From Thiocapsa sp. (lineage in GTDB: Bacteria; Pseudomonadota; Gammaproteobacteria; Chromatiales; Chromatiaceae), in NCBI RefSeq assembly GCF_018399035.1, contig NZ_CP073760.1:1240001-1304000 (forward strand): a stretch of DNA of 64,000 nucleotides. The letters run 5' to 3'. The position numbers and the translations under genes were made by a program. The stretch's first letter is position 1; each line of letters opens with the position of its first letter. Below the pieces are notes generated by a model that was not told the origin of the DNA, ran no database searches, and worked only from the letters and a program-made list of their open reading frames with translations. This document shows positions 45,925-55,303 of this stretch, in pieces.

Positions 45925-46857
45925 TCAATGAAAGAGCGCATCCGGGGTGTCGGCGGTGAGGATGCGTTCGGACCAAAGACGCAAGGTGTCGCTGTCGGCG
46001 GACGCGACGCGCTCGCGCAAGGCATTGGCAGAGGTCTCGCCGAACTTCTTTTCGATCTGCCAGAGCAGGAGGTCGGCCTCGCCTCTGTGGTAACCGGCAC
46101 GCTCGACGGTGGTGACGTACGGCATCTGTTTGCTCTCCTCGTAGGTGAAGATCTCTTGGCGGAAGGTGGTTTCCAGTGTCCCGGGTAATTGGATCATCCA
46201 GTCGATGACGCGGAACAGCTCCAGGATGTCCTTGCGTGCGTAGCCGCGATCATACATCAGGCGGATGAGTCGAAACTTCCAGGCCTTGCGGGTTTCGGGA
46301 TCCTTGGTGGCCTTGGCGCGGATCTGGGCCATGACGACCAGGGCAAACGGGTTGTCGCTGGCCTCCAGCGCGGGCCAGGCTTCGGGGGTGTCCCAGTCGA
46401 TGAGCTTGACCATCGGGAAGCGGAAGTCGACCGCACAGCCCCAGAGGTCGTCGTGATAGTGCTCGGGGCGGAAGCGCGGATCGGTGTCGGCGAGTACGGC
46501 GAGGCTGGCGACGGGCACGCCGTGGGCGTCGCGGATCTTGTGGTTGTAGACGAACATGCGCTCGGCGAAAGCCGTTTCGGGCTCGCCCTGCACCTCCACG
46601 TGCACCAGCACCCAGGCCGGCTGGCCGTCGAGTCGGTGCAGACCGACGAGCTTGTCGGCGTAGCGGCGACCGATGTCGGCGTCGCGGACGATCTGCTGGA
46701 ACTCCTTGTCGAGGAACCGGTGGCCGCGTGACCAGTCGATGCCGGCGTGGATGCGTGGAAAGAGCAGCGCGAGGAACTCCGGGAAGTAGCCCTCCAGCGC
46801 CTCCTTCCAAGGGCTGTCGTGGTCGCTGCGGGGCGTGGACTCGGCGGTGTCGGTCAT
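45925..46857 (-). CDS. Rpn-family nuclease, copy C
   Basis: 310 residues, almost identical to copy B in the nuclease core and start region. The C-terminal end is TADTPDALFH instead of TAETPDALFQ and carries LLLWQIEKKFG and RVASADSD, the variants also seen in copy D. Intact; ATG 46857. Confidence 0.88.
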   Translation of the reverse strand: MTDTAESTPRSDHDSPWKEALEGYFPEFLALLFPRIHAGIDWSRGHRFLDKEFQQIVRDADIGRRYADKLVGLHRLDGQPAWVLVHVEVQGEPETAFAERMFVYNHKIRDAHGVPVASLAVLADTDPRFRPEHYHDDLWGCAVDFRFPMVKLIDWDTPEAWPALEASDNPFALVVMAQIRAKATKDPETRKAWKFRLIRLMYDRGYARKDILELFRVIDWMIQLPGTLETTFRQEIFTYEESKQMPYVTTVERAGYHRGEADLLLWQIEKKFGETSANALRERVASADSDTLRLWSERILTADTPDALFH

Positions 46858-47089
46858 GCGGGGCTCCTTCTGACAGGCGATGGTCGGAGTTTAGTCCCCT
46901 GCAGGGTTCGATGAACACGCGACGCGTCGTCCCGGTGCGCTCGAGTGGATTTCGGTTGATGTAGGGTCCGCTGTGCGGACCGATGGCCGATACGGACCCG
47001 TACTCGCGGGCTCGGAAGCAGGCGAGGCCGATTCATCGCCGATCGCGATGACCGTGGTACGTCCCCGATTTCCCCAAGACCGGGTAGGT

Positions 47090-47609
47090 GTAGGGGCGAC
47101 TTCAGTCGCCCAGAGGTAGCGGCGACTTCAGTCGCCCGGAAACCAAGCCGCAGGAGCGAGGGGGCGACTGAAGTCGCCCCTACACTTGTCCCGCAACCGC
47201 GCCCCGTTGGCGCACCAGGCACGGCGGGGCGTCGGCGCCGACATCGGATCGGGGATGCGCCGGCCCCAAGCAGATCGCTCGGAAGCAGGCGAGGTCGATT
47301 CGTCGCCGATCGCGATGACCGTGGTACGTCCCCGATTCTCCCCAAGACCGGGTAGGTGTAGGGGCGACTTCAGTCGCCCATGGGTAGGGGCGACTTCAGT
47401 CGCCCGGAAACCAAGCCGCAGGAGCGAGAGGGCGACTGAAGTCGCCCCTACACTTGTCCCGCAACCGCGCCCCGTTGGCGCGCCGGGCACGGCGGGGCGT
47501 CGGCGCCGACATCGGATCGGGGATGCGCCGGCCCCAAGCAGATCGCTCGGAAGCAGGCGAGGTCGATTCGTCGCCGATCGCGATGACCGTGGTACGTCCC
47601 CGGTTTCCC
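47090..47609. repeat. REPs with two R1 units (47185-47341, 47453-47609)
   Basis: Tandem REP-link-REP-R1 blocks between Rpn copies C and D, with no TA gene between. Confidence 0.9.
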
Positions 47610-47710
47610 GTTGCTCCGAGGGACGGGACGCAGAGCGTGGGAGCGAGTCCCGGTGGCTGACCGCGCGGGCAACCGCGTGGACATCGCCGAGTCCGAGGCT
47701 GGTCAGCGGC

Positions 47711-48667
47711 TCACTGAAAGAGCGCATCCGGGGTGTCGGCGGTGAGGATGCGTTCGGACCAAAGACGCAAGGTGTCGCTGTCGGCGGACGCGACACGCTC
47801 GCGCAGGGCATTGGCAGAGGTCTCGCCGAACTTCTTTTCGATCTGCCAGAGCAGGAGGTCGGCCTCGCCCTTCTGGTAGCCAATGCGTTGGCCTTTCTCA
47901 ATCCCTGCGCGCTCGACGGTGGTGACGTACGGCATCTGTTTGCTCTCCTCGTAGGTGAAGATCTCTTGGCGGAAGGCCGTTTCCAGGGTCCCGGGCAATT
48001 GGATCATCCAGTCGATGACGCGGAACAGCTCCAGGATGTCCTTGCGCGCGTAACCGCGATCATACATCAGGCGGATGAGTCGAAACTTCCAGGCCTTGCG
48101 GGTTTCGGGATCCTTGGTGGCCTTGGCGCGGATCTGGGCCATGACGACCAGGGCGAAGGGGTTGTCGCTGGCCTCCAGCGCGGGCCAGGCTTCGGGGGTG
48201 TCCCAGTCGATGAGCTTGACCATCGGGAAGCGGAAGTCGACCGCACAGCCCCAGAGGTCGTCGTGATAGTGCTCGGGGCGGAAGCGCGGATCGGTGTCGG
48301 CGAGTACGGCGAGGCTGGCGACGGGCACGCCGTGGGCGTCGCGGATCTTGTGGTTGTAGACGAACATGCGCTCGGCGAAAGCCGTTTCGGGCTCACCCTG
48401 CACCTCCACGTGCACCAGCACCCAGGCCGGCTGACCGTCGAGTCGGTGCAGACCGACGAGCTTGTCGGCGTAGCGGCGACCGATGTCGGCGTCGCGGACG
48501 ATCTGCTGGAACTCCTTGTCGAGGAACCGGTGGCCGCGTGACCAGTCGATGCCGGCATGGATGCGCGGAAAGAGCAGCGCGAGGAACTCCGGGAAGTAGC
48601 CCTCCAGCGCCTCCTTCCAAGGGCTGTCGTGGTCGCTGCGGGGCGTGGACTCGGCGGTGTCGGTCAT
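47711..48667 (-). CDS. Rpn-family nuclease, copy D
   Basis: 318 residues, 8 longer than copies B and C because of VERAGIEKGQRIGYQKGEADLLLW. N-terminus and nuclease core as in B and C, C-terminus as in C. So the copies are mosaics: linker as in A, C-terminus as in C. Intact; ATG 48667. Confidence 0.88.
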   Translation of the reverse strand: MTDTAESTPRSDHDSPWKEALEGYFPEFLALLFPRIHAGIDWSRGHRFLDKEFQQIVRDADIGRRYADKLVGLHRLDGQPAWVLVHVEVQGEPETAFAERMFVYNHKIRDAHGVPVASLAVLADTDPRFRPEHYHDDLWGCAVDFRFPMVKLIDWDTPEAWPALEASDNPFALVVMAQIRAKATKDPETRKAWKFRLIRLMYDRGYARKDILELFRVIDWMIQLPGTLETAFRQEIFTYEESKQMPYVTTVERAGIEKGQRIGYQKGEADLLLWQIEKKFGETSANALRERVASADSDTLRLWSERILTADTPDALFQ

Positions 48668-48889
48668 GCGGGGCTCCTTCTGACAGGCGATGGTCGGAGT
48701 TTAGTCCCCTGCAGGGTTCGATGAACACGCGACGCGTCGTCCCGGTGCGCTCGAGTGGATTTCGGTTGATGTAGGGTCCGCTGTGCGGACCGATGGCCGA
48801 TACGGACCCGTACTCGCGGGCTCGGAAGCAGGCGAGGCCGATTCATCGCCGATCGCGATGACCGTGGTACGTCCCCGATTTCCCCAAGA

Positions 48890-49330
48890 CCGGGTAGGTG
48901 TAGGGGCGACTTCAGTCGCCCAGAGGTAGCGGCGACTTCAGTCGCCCGGAAACCAAGCCGCAGGAGCGAGGGGGCGACTGAAGTCGCCCCTACACTTGTC
49001 CCGCAACCGCGCCCCGTTGGCGCGCCAGGCACGGCGGGGCGTCGGCGCCGACATCGGATCGGGGATGCGCCGGCCCCAAGCAGATCGCTCGGAAGCAGGC
49101 GAGGCCGATTCGTCGCCGATCGCGATGACCGTGGTACGTCCCCGATTTCCCCCAAGACCGGGTAGGTGTGGGGCGACTTCAGTCGCCCCTACCCATGGGC
49201 GACTAAAGTCGCCGCTACACTTGTCCCGCAACCGCGCCCCGTTAGCGCGCCAGGCACGGCGGGGCGTCGGCGCCGACATCGGATCGGGGATGCGCCGGCC
49301 CCAAGCAGATCGCTCGGAAGCAGGCGAGGT
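48890..49330. repeat. REPs with two R1 units, the second cut by the transposon
   Basis: R1 at 48995-49151 is complete. R1 from 49220 stops at 49330, where transposon copy 2 begins, and resumes at 52844-52894. Confidence 0.92.
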
Positions 49331-49546
49331 TGTTGTTTCCCATCCTGATCCGCAAACCACCGGCCATTTTTGCAGGGAATCTTCCACCGGTGATGTCGTT
49401 TTCCGGTGAGGTAATGCGGTAAGCGCGGAGCGCGGATGTCCCGCACGCTTCACCGGCGTGCACTCGCGGTCGCCCCGGCACAATCGCCTCACCCTCCTCC
49501 AAATGAGAAGGCCCGCCACGGGTGCAACCGTGCGGGCCGATGGCCG

Positions 49547-50221
49547 GTGCAACTACGCTTCGAGTGTCATCTCACCGGCGCGGACTACGTTATCCAGCAA
49601 GCCTGGTTGGATGCAAGTCTTCCGCGCTGTCCGCTGCATCCGCAAGGCGGGTGTCACTTCGCTCGGCACGGGACCTATGCGCGGGTCTCCCCGCCCGGCA
49701 CGCGCGTGGCGCGCTGGTACTGTCCCGAGGGGCATCGCACCTTCAGTCTGCTCCCCGACTGTCTGGCGGCGCGCCTCTCGGGCACGCTCGCGGAGGTCGA
49801 GGCGGTGGTCAGTGCGGCCGAGCAGGCCCCGAGTCTGGAAGCGCTGTGCAAGCAGCACCGTCTGGACATCGAGCTACCCGGGCGTTGCGCTGGGTGCGAC
49901 GGCGCGTGCAGGACGTGCACAGCGCGTTGCATCGGATCAAGGGCATCCTGGGCGAGCCTTTCGCGCTGGTCGAGCCGACCCTCACGGCGTTTGCCGACCA
50001 CCTGGAGGTGGAGCAGGTTTTGGTGGCGCTGCGCGGGATCGCCGCGGCGTGGTTGGACGCGCTGCCCAAGCCGCTCGGATTCGCGCCCCGGCGCCACCCG
50101 GGCGGCGGTGCGCTCCCCCGCGTCCAACACCGTGCGGGGCCTGACCCGCCGGGATGCCAGGCGTAGGGTCTCCCGCGCAGGCAAACCGCCTGCGTCAGCC
50201 GCGGAGTGCGTCCATGAGTGA
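49547..50221 (+). CDS. DUF6431-like transposon protein with compensating frameshifts
   Basis: From GTG 49547. Identical to copy 1 until IELPG, then a missing G shifts the frame (RCAGCDGACRTCT...) until an added A near 50069 restores it at SRSDSRPG. About 60 residues in the middle are therefore replaced by shifted-frame sequence, likely inactivating the protein although the ORF stays open. Confidence 0.7.
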   Translation: MQLRFECHLTGADYVIQQAWLDASLPRCPLHPQGGCHFARHGTYARVSPPGTRVARWYCPEGHRTFSLLPDCLAARLSGTLAEVEAVVSAAEQAPSLEALCKQHRLDIELPGRCAGCDGACRTCTARCIGSRASWASLSRWSSRPSRRLPTTWRWSRFWWRCAGSPRRGWTRCPSRSDSRPGATRAAVRSPASNTVRGLTRRDARRRVSRAGKPPASAAECVHE

Positions 50222-51572
50222 CCCGCAAACCGATGTTCAGCACGACATCGCCCTGTTTCGCTACGGGGTGATCGCCGAGTTCGTGCCGTGGCCCAAAGAA
50301 CGGAAGGGCCTGTATGAGGCGATCCAGGCGAAAGCCGAGCGTGAGCACACCATCCCCGGCAGCGCCCGCACCCGGGTGGCCGCCGAGACCATCCGCGATT
50401 GGCTCAAGGCCTATCGGCGCGGCGGCTTCGACGCACTCCTGCCCAAACCGCGCGCCGATCGCGGCCAGGCGCGCCGGCTGCCGCCCGGCGTGGTCGAGGC
50501 GCTGCTCGCCGCCAAGGAGGCCAACCCGCAGCTGTCGGTGCAGTTGGTGATCCGCGCGGTGCGCCAACGCCCCGAGGTCCCGCCCGACCTGCCGTTGCCG
50601 CCCTCGACCGTGCATCGGTTGCTTGCCCGTCACGGCCTGATGGACGCGGCCAAGACGGCGAGTCAGACGCAGGACCGGCGCCGGTTTGCTTTCGAGCAGG
50701 CCGGGGAGCTGTGGATGAGCGACGTCATGCACGGTCCGGCCGTGGTGGTCGGGGAGCGCGTCAAACGCAAGACCTACCTGATCGCCTTCATCGACGATGC
50801 GACCCGCGTGATCCCGTACGCGCGCTTTGCCCTCTCGGAGAACACCCGGACCTTTCTGCCGGTGCTCGCGCAGGCGATCCTGCGCCGTGGCTTGCCGCAG
50901 AAGCTCTATGTGGACAACGGCGCCAATTACCGCTCCAAGCAGCTCGCCCTGGTCTGCGCCAAGCTCGGCATCGCGTTGATCCACGCCCGACCCTATCAAC
51001 CGCAAGGCAAGGGCAAGATCGAGCGCTGGTTCAAGACCGTGCGCGCCCAGCTGCTGACCCGCCTGACCGAGGCGGATCTGGCCAGCCTCGCGGCGCTCAA
51101 TCGTCGCCTCGCCGGCTGGATCGAGGGCGAGTATCACCACACCCCGCATCGCGGCCTGGACGGTGCTACCCCGCTCGAGCAGTGGGCGCGCACCGGCGCG
51201 GGCGTGCGCTTTCCCGAACCCGGCCTGGATCTGGCCGATCTGTTCCTGCACGAGGCGGTGCGCAAGGTGCAGAAGGATCGCACGGTCAGCCTCCACGGGG
51301 TCGTCTACGAGGTCGACGCCGCCCTGGTCGGGGAGAACATTACCCTGCGCTACGATCCGGACGCACCGCCCGAACGGCCGATTCAGGTCTGCTTCGAGGG
51401 CCGGGAGCACGACCCGGCACGTCCGGTCCAGACGTATGCGAACTGCTTCGTCAAACGCGATCGCCCCTCGCGCACCTTGGCCGTGGACGGCCCGGCCCCC
51501 GAGCCCGCACCCTCGACGCTGCGCCTGCGCGCGCTGCCCGAGACGGATGCCGACACCCTGGAGGGGCGCTGA
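50214..51572 (+). CDS. Mu/TniA-like DDE transposase, copy 2
   Basis: 452 residues, same sequence as the 36423-37781 protein throughout, including the catalytic D, D and E regions. Probably still active. Confidence 0.92.
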   Translation: MSDPQTDVQHDIALFRYGVIAEFVPWPKERKGLYEAIQAKAEREHTIPGSARTRVAAETIRDWLKAYRRGGFDALLPKPRADRGQARRLPPGVVEALLAAKEANPQLSVQLVIRAVRQRPEVPPDLPLPPSTVHRLLARHGLMDAAKTASQTQDRRRFAFEQAGELWMSDVMHGPAVVVGERVKRKTYLIAFIDDATRVIPYARFALSENTRTFLPVLAQAILRRGLPQKLYVDNGANYRSKQLALVCAKLGIALIHARPYQPQGKGKIERWFKTVRAQLLTRLTEADLASLAALNRRLAGWIEGEYHHTPHRGLDGATPLEQWARTGAGVRFPEPGLDLADLFLHEAVRKVQKDRTVSLHGVVYEVDAALVGENITLRYDPDAPPERPIQVCFEGREHDPARPVQTYANCFVKRDRPSRTLAVDGPAPEPAPSTLRLRALPETDADTLEGR

Positions 51573-52372
51573 TGTACCGCAAACACTTCGCCCTCACGGC
51601 CTTTCCCTTCGATCTGACTCCGCCGCCGGATGCGCTGTTTGCCGCCGCCAGCCTCACCGAGGCCGAGGCGCGCCTGAAACATCTGCTGGAGCTGCGTGCC
51701 ATCGGCCTGATCACCGGCGAGGCCGGCTCGGGCAAGACGACGGTCTGCCGCAAGGTCGCCGCCGATCTGCATCCGGGACTCTATCGGGTGTTCTATATCC
51801 CGCTCTCCACCGGCAACGTGATGGACATGTACAAGACCATCGGTTGGGAGCTGGGACTCCCGGTGGAGCGCAACCGTGCGGCGGCCTTCCGCACCATCCG
51901 CACCGAGATCACCCGCTTGAGCCTGGAGGCCAAGCAACGCCCCGTCCTGATCGTCGACGAGGCCCATCATCTGCGCAACGAGGTGCTCGAGGATCTGCGC
52001 CTGCTCACCAACTACCAAATGGATTCGGAGAATCGCCTCTGTCTGCTGTTGGTCGGGCTCACGGAGCTGCGCCGCCGTCTGAGCATGGCGGTGCACGAGT
52101 CGCTCGCCCAGCGCATCGTGGTACGTCATCACGTGACCGGGCTGACCCGCGAGGAGTTGCCGGCCTATCTGACCCATCGTCTGCGCCTGGCCGGCTGCGA
52201 GCTGCCGCTGTTCGAACCGCCCGCCGTGGAGGCGTTGTTCCAGGCCACCCGCGGCATGCCCCGCAAGGTCAATCGTCTGGCCCACTACGCGCTGACCGGC
52301 GCCGCCCTGGAGCAGGCCCGTCAGGTCACCGCCGAGCACGTGCAGACTGCCCGCGAGGAGGTCGCCCCATGA
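51572..52372 (+). CDS. ExeA/TniB-like ATPase, copy 2
   Basis: 266 residues, same as the 37781-38581 protein with intact Walker A and B. Confidence 0.9.
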   Translation: MYRKHFALTAFPFDLTPPPDALFAAASLTEAEARLKHLLELRAIGLITGEAGSGKTTVCRKVAADLHPGLYRVFYIPLSTGNVMDMYKTIGWELGLPVERNRAAAFRTIRTEITRLSLEAKQRPVLIVDEAHHLRNEVLEDLRLLTNYQMDSENRLCLLLVGLTELRRRLSMAVHESLAQRIVVRHHVTGLTREELPAYLTHRLRLAGCELPLFEPPAVEALFQATRGMPRKVNRLAHYALTGAALEQARQVTAEHVQTAREEVAP

Positions 52373-52608
52373 GTCGGCTTCCCGAACCCTTCACCATCCT
52401 CCTGCCCGAGGACTGGACGCCCGAGCAGGCCTGGGCCGTCCAGGATTGTTTGGATGAACTGCTCGTGCAGATCCAGGCGCGCTACGGAGCGGCCGTGCAG
52501 CAGTGGCTCGACGGCGAGGACACCGATCCGGACCCGGACCCGCCGCCCGACGCCGTCACCCAACTGGACCTCTTCGGCACCGACTTCGACGATCCGTTGC
52601 CCTTCTGA
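52369..52608 (+). CDS. Small acidic transposon protein, copy 2
   Basis: 79 residues, same as 38578-38817. The 235 bases from here to the right transposon end hold no ORF and presumably the transposase-binding sites. Confidence 0.75.
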   Translation: MSRLPEPFTILLPEDWTPEQAWAVQDCLDELLVQIQARYGAAVQQWLDGEDTDPDPDPPPDAVTQLDLFGTDFDDPLPF

Positions 52609-53028
52609 CCGACCCGCGCCCGGCGGGTCGCCACCCGCCGGGCACCCTCCCCACAGGCGCCCGACCCGGGCGCGTCGATCACCGCCGCGACGCACTCCAC
52701 ACGTCGCCTTCGCGCTCCTCGGGCTCCTCGCACTCCTCCACCTGCCGACACTGCACCACCGGGGTGATCAGTGCGGGAAAACCGCGAGCATTCCGCGCGA
52801 AATAATTCGGGAATTGGGCGGTGAAACTAAGTGAGCAACAACAGAGGTCGATTCGTCGCCGATCGCGATGACCGTGGTACGTCCCCGGTTTCCCGCCGCC
52901 ATCGTCCCCACAATACATCCCACACGGTGCAGTTCCGGTTCGTCCTGCACCGCGTCCTATTGCCCTCGACACCTGTCAGCACGAGCAGGACAATGATGCT
53001 TGCTCGCCAAATACGCCAGGAGCCAAAG

Positions 53029-53289
53029 ATGGCCTCAGCTCAGATCGATATTCCGCAAGACATTTTGGACTCCGCCAGGTTGTCGCCGGAGGCGCTCAAG
53101 CAGGAACTTGCCATCAGCCTCTACGCGCAACGGCGGCTTTCGATCGGTAAGGCGCGAGAACTCGCAGGGATGTCCCTGTGGCAGTTTCGCCAGTTGCTGT
53201 CGTCGCGGGAGGTACCCGCTCACTATGACGAGAAGGAACTATTAGAGGATCTGGACACTGTATCCAATTGGGATCGTTCGGCGTCATGA
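53029..53289 (+). CDS. UPF0175 antitoxin
   Basis: 86 residues from ATG 53029: MASAQIDIPQDILDSARLSPEALKQELAISLYAQRRLSIGKARELAGMSLWQFRQLLSSREVPAHYDEKELLEDL, the full UPF0175 family. The stop overlaps the ATG of the PIN toxin (ATGA). Confidence 0.9.
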   Translation: MASAQIDIPQDILDSARLSPEALKQELAISLYAQRRLSIGKARELAGMSLWQFRQLLSSREVPAHYDEKELLEDLDTVSNWDRSAS

Positions 53290-53779
53290 GGCGAATTGTC
53301 AGCAACACGTCCCCACTGACCAATCTCGCCGCGATCGGCCAACTCAACCTGCTGCATCGGCTTTTCGGCCGTGTTGACATTGCCCACGCGGTCCGGGACG
53401 AGCTGAACGCCAACGGGCGCTCCTGGCCTGGTCGCGACGAAGTTGCCCGGGCATCCTGGATCGTTCGCCAAATACCCAAAACGGCGCGCTGATTCGTGCC
53501 TTGCAACGGGATCTCGACCGGGGCGAATCCGGGAGCATTGCGCTCGCGGTCGAGCTGGGAGCAGATCTCATCCTGCTGGATGAGCAGGACGGGCGTCGTA
53601 TTGCCCAGCAGCAGGGCTTGAAGCCCATGGGAGTGGTGGGTGTTCTGCTGCTGGCGAAGCAATGCGGTCTGTTACCGGCAATCCGGCCTGAACTCGACGC
53701 CTTGCGAACCGATGCCGGCTTCTGGCTTGGGGATTCGGTTTATCAGCTCGCGCTTCAGAAGGCGCGTGAATCATCCTGA
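53286..53779 (+). pseudogene. DUF3368 PIN toxin, frameshifted
   Basis: MRRIVSNTSPLTNLAAIGQLNLLHRLFG...ASWIVRQ reads in one frame to about 53480, then ALQRDLDRGESGSIALAVELGADLILLDEQDGRRIAQQQGLKPMGVVGVLLLAKQCGLLP in another. A single indel around CCCAAAACGGCGCGCTG splits an otherwise complete PIN protein (both acidic motifs present). The partner antitoxin is intact. Confidence 0.88.
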
Positions 53780-54093
53780 ATCGGGCGACATGGTCCAATC
53801 GTGGTGCATCTCCTATGCTCGCGCGTGCAGACACCGGCCAGAAGGATCTGTGTCAGTGCGCAGGTCAGTGCGCAGGTGCGTGCGCTGACCTCAGAGATGC
53901 ACGGGACGACTCTCGCGGTGTCCGCTCTGGGTCGCATTGCCGCCGCCGTTGTTCGCAGCGCCAATGTCTCCAATGGGCCGAGAACGGACCCTTCCGCCGC
54001 CTCTCGGCCGGTGCCGCAGTGCGGAAAGATCGGCGGAAGTCAGGTGAGCTCATCTTAGGAATCCGTGACGAGATAATGTTCGAAACAACAAGG

Positions 54094-54366
54094 GTCGATG
54101 CCATCCGAGACCGTGGTCGTCACCTCCACGACAATGGCCCGAGCGCGAAACCCCGCCGCGAAATCGTCCCGTTGCCGTGGCGGCACATCGCGATCGAACG
54201 TCGGCCGACTCAGCACGGTCACACGCTCGGCGAGGGTCTCCCGGCTGACGCACACGTCAAAATTGAGCAGGGCCTTCTCCAAGGCCAAGGCCGGAACGGA
54301 ATCCGGGCGAATCGCGGCGCTCACCGGAACGCCCGTGCCCGGGACGATCCGCCTAGCGAAGCTCAT
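54094..54366 (-). pseudogene. COG1569-like PIN toxin relic, copy 2
   Basis: Nearly identical to 45023-45296, truncated at the same point (GGTCGATGCCATCC) but with a different flank beyond it. The antitoxin tail is again at 54367-54415. The duplicated block continues through the GTGGGAG element to 54568. Confidence 0.7.
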
Positions 54367-54429
54367 GGACGAGTCGATCGATGTCCTCGTCGGTCAGGGC
54401 CGCTGCCTCGGGTGAGGCGGCGGTGGCTC

Positions 54430-54568
54430 GCCGATAGCTTGCCCCGACGCTCCGCGTCGAACCCCGCAGGCAGGGAAACCGGACCCGATCGAGACGCCCA
54501 CGCCTTCATCGAACGTCGGACGCGGAGCGTCCACACCACACTCCCACGCAGAGCGTGGGAGCGAGCTA
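54430..54568. repeat. GTGGGAG-family element, left arm truncated
   Basis: Duplicate of 45371-45498. Confidence 0.8.
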
Positions 54569-54582
54569 AGACCGCCCAGGGG

Positions 54583-54763
54583 TAGGGGCGACTTCAGTCG
54601 CCCAGAGGTAGCGGCGACTTCAGTCGCCCATGGGTAGCGGCGACTTCAGTCGCCCATGGGTAGCGGCGACTTCAGTCGCCCATGGGTAGCGGCGACTTCA
54701 GTCGCCCATGGGTAGCGGCGACTTCAGTCGCCCATGGGTAGCGGCGACTTCAGTCGCCCGGAA
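54583..54763. repeat. Seven-unit tandem REP array, 26-bp period
   Basis: Seven copies of GCGACTTCAGTCGC in the same orientation at 26-bp steps, with spacer CCCATGGGTAG (first spacer CCCAGAGGTAG). The longest pure REP run in the window. Confidence 0.92.
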
Positions 54764-55248
54764 ACCAAGCCGCAGGAGCGAGGGGCGACTAAAGTCGCCC
54801 CTACACGCCCCTACACGCCCCTACACGTCTCTATGAGGTTCCCCCGGAATTGACGTCGACGGAACCTTGTCCCGCAACCGCGCCCCGTTGGCGCGCCGGG
54901 CACGGCGAGGCGTCGGCGCCGACATCGGATCGGGGATGCGCCGGCCCCAAGCAGATCGCTCGGAAGCAGGCGAGGTCGATTCGTCGCCGATCGCGATGAC
55001 CGTGGTACGTCCCCGGTTTCCCGCAAGACCGGGTAGGTGTAGCGGCGACTTCAGTCGCCCCTACCCATGGGCGACTAAAGTCGCCCCTACACTTGTCCCG
55101 CAACCGCTCCCCGTTGGCGCACCCGGCACGGCGAGGCGTCGGCGCCGACATCGGATCGGGGATGCGCCGGCCCCAAGCAGATCGCTCGGAAGCAGGCGAG
55201 GCCGATTCGTCGCCGATCGCGATGACCGTGGTACGTCCCCGGTTTCCC
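54764..55248. repeat. Link, inverted REP and two R1 units (54866-55022, 55092-55248)
   Basis: GGAAACCAAGCCGCAGGAGCG, inverted REP with TAAA centre, CCCCTACACG repeats, then two R1 copies. Confidence 0.9.
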
Positions 55249-55303
55249 CTGACGCCTTGCTCCGCGCTCGAACTGACCTGTAATCGAAGTGAATTAAGTA
55301 AAC

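Larger units (their letters stand above)
49331..52843 (+). mobile_element. 3513-bp Mu/Tn7-superfamily-like transposon, copy 2
   Basis: Same TGTTGTT...AACAACA ends as copy 1. GAGGT is duplicated at 49326-49330 and 52844-52848; other R1 copies have a single GCGAGGTCGATTCG there, which proves the insertion. Relative to copy 1 it lacks 2 bases near 49460, 1 base near 49880 and has 1 extra near 50069. Confidence 0.93.

Noticed and set aside
54583..54763. CRISPR array
   Set aside because: Regular 26-bp units, but the spacers are the same sequence (CATGGGTAG) and the repeat is the REP palindrome found singly all over the island. No cas genes.
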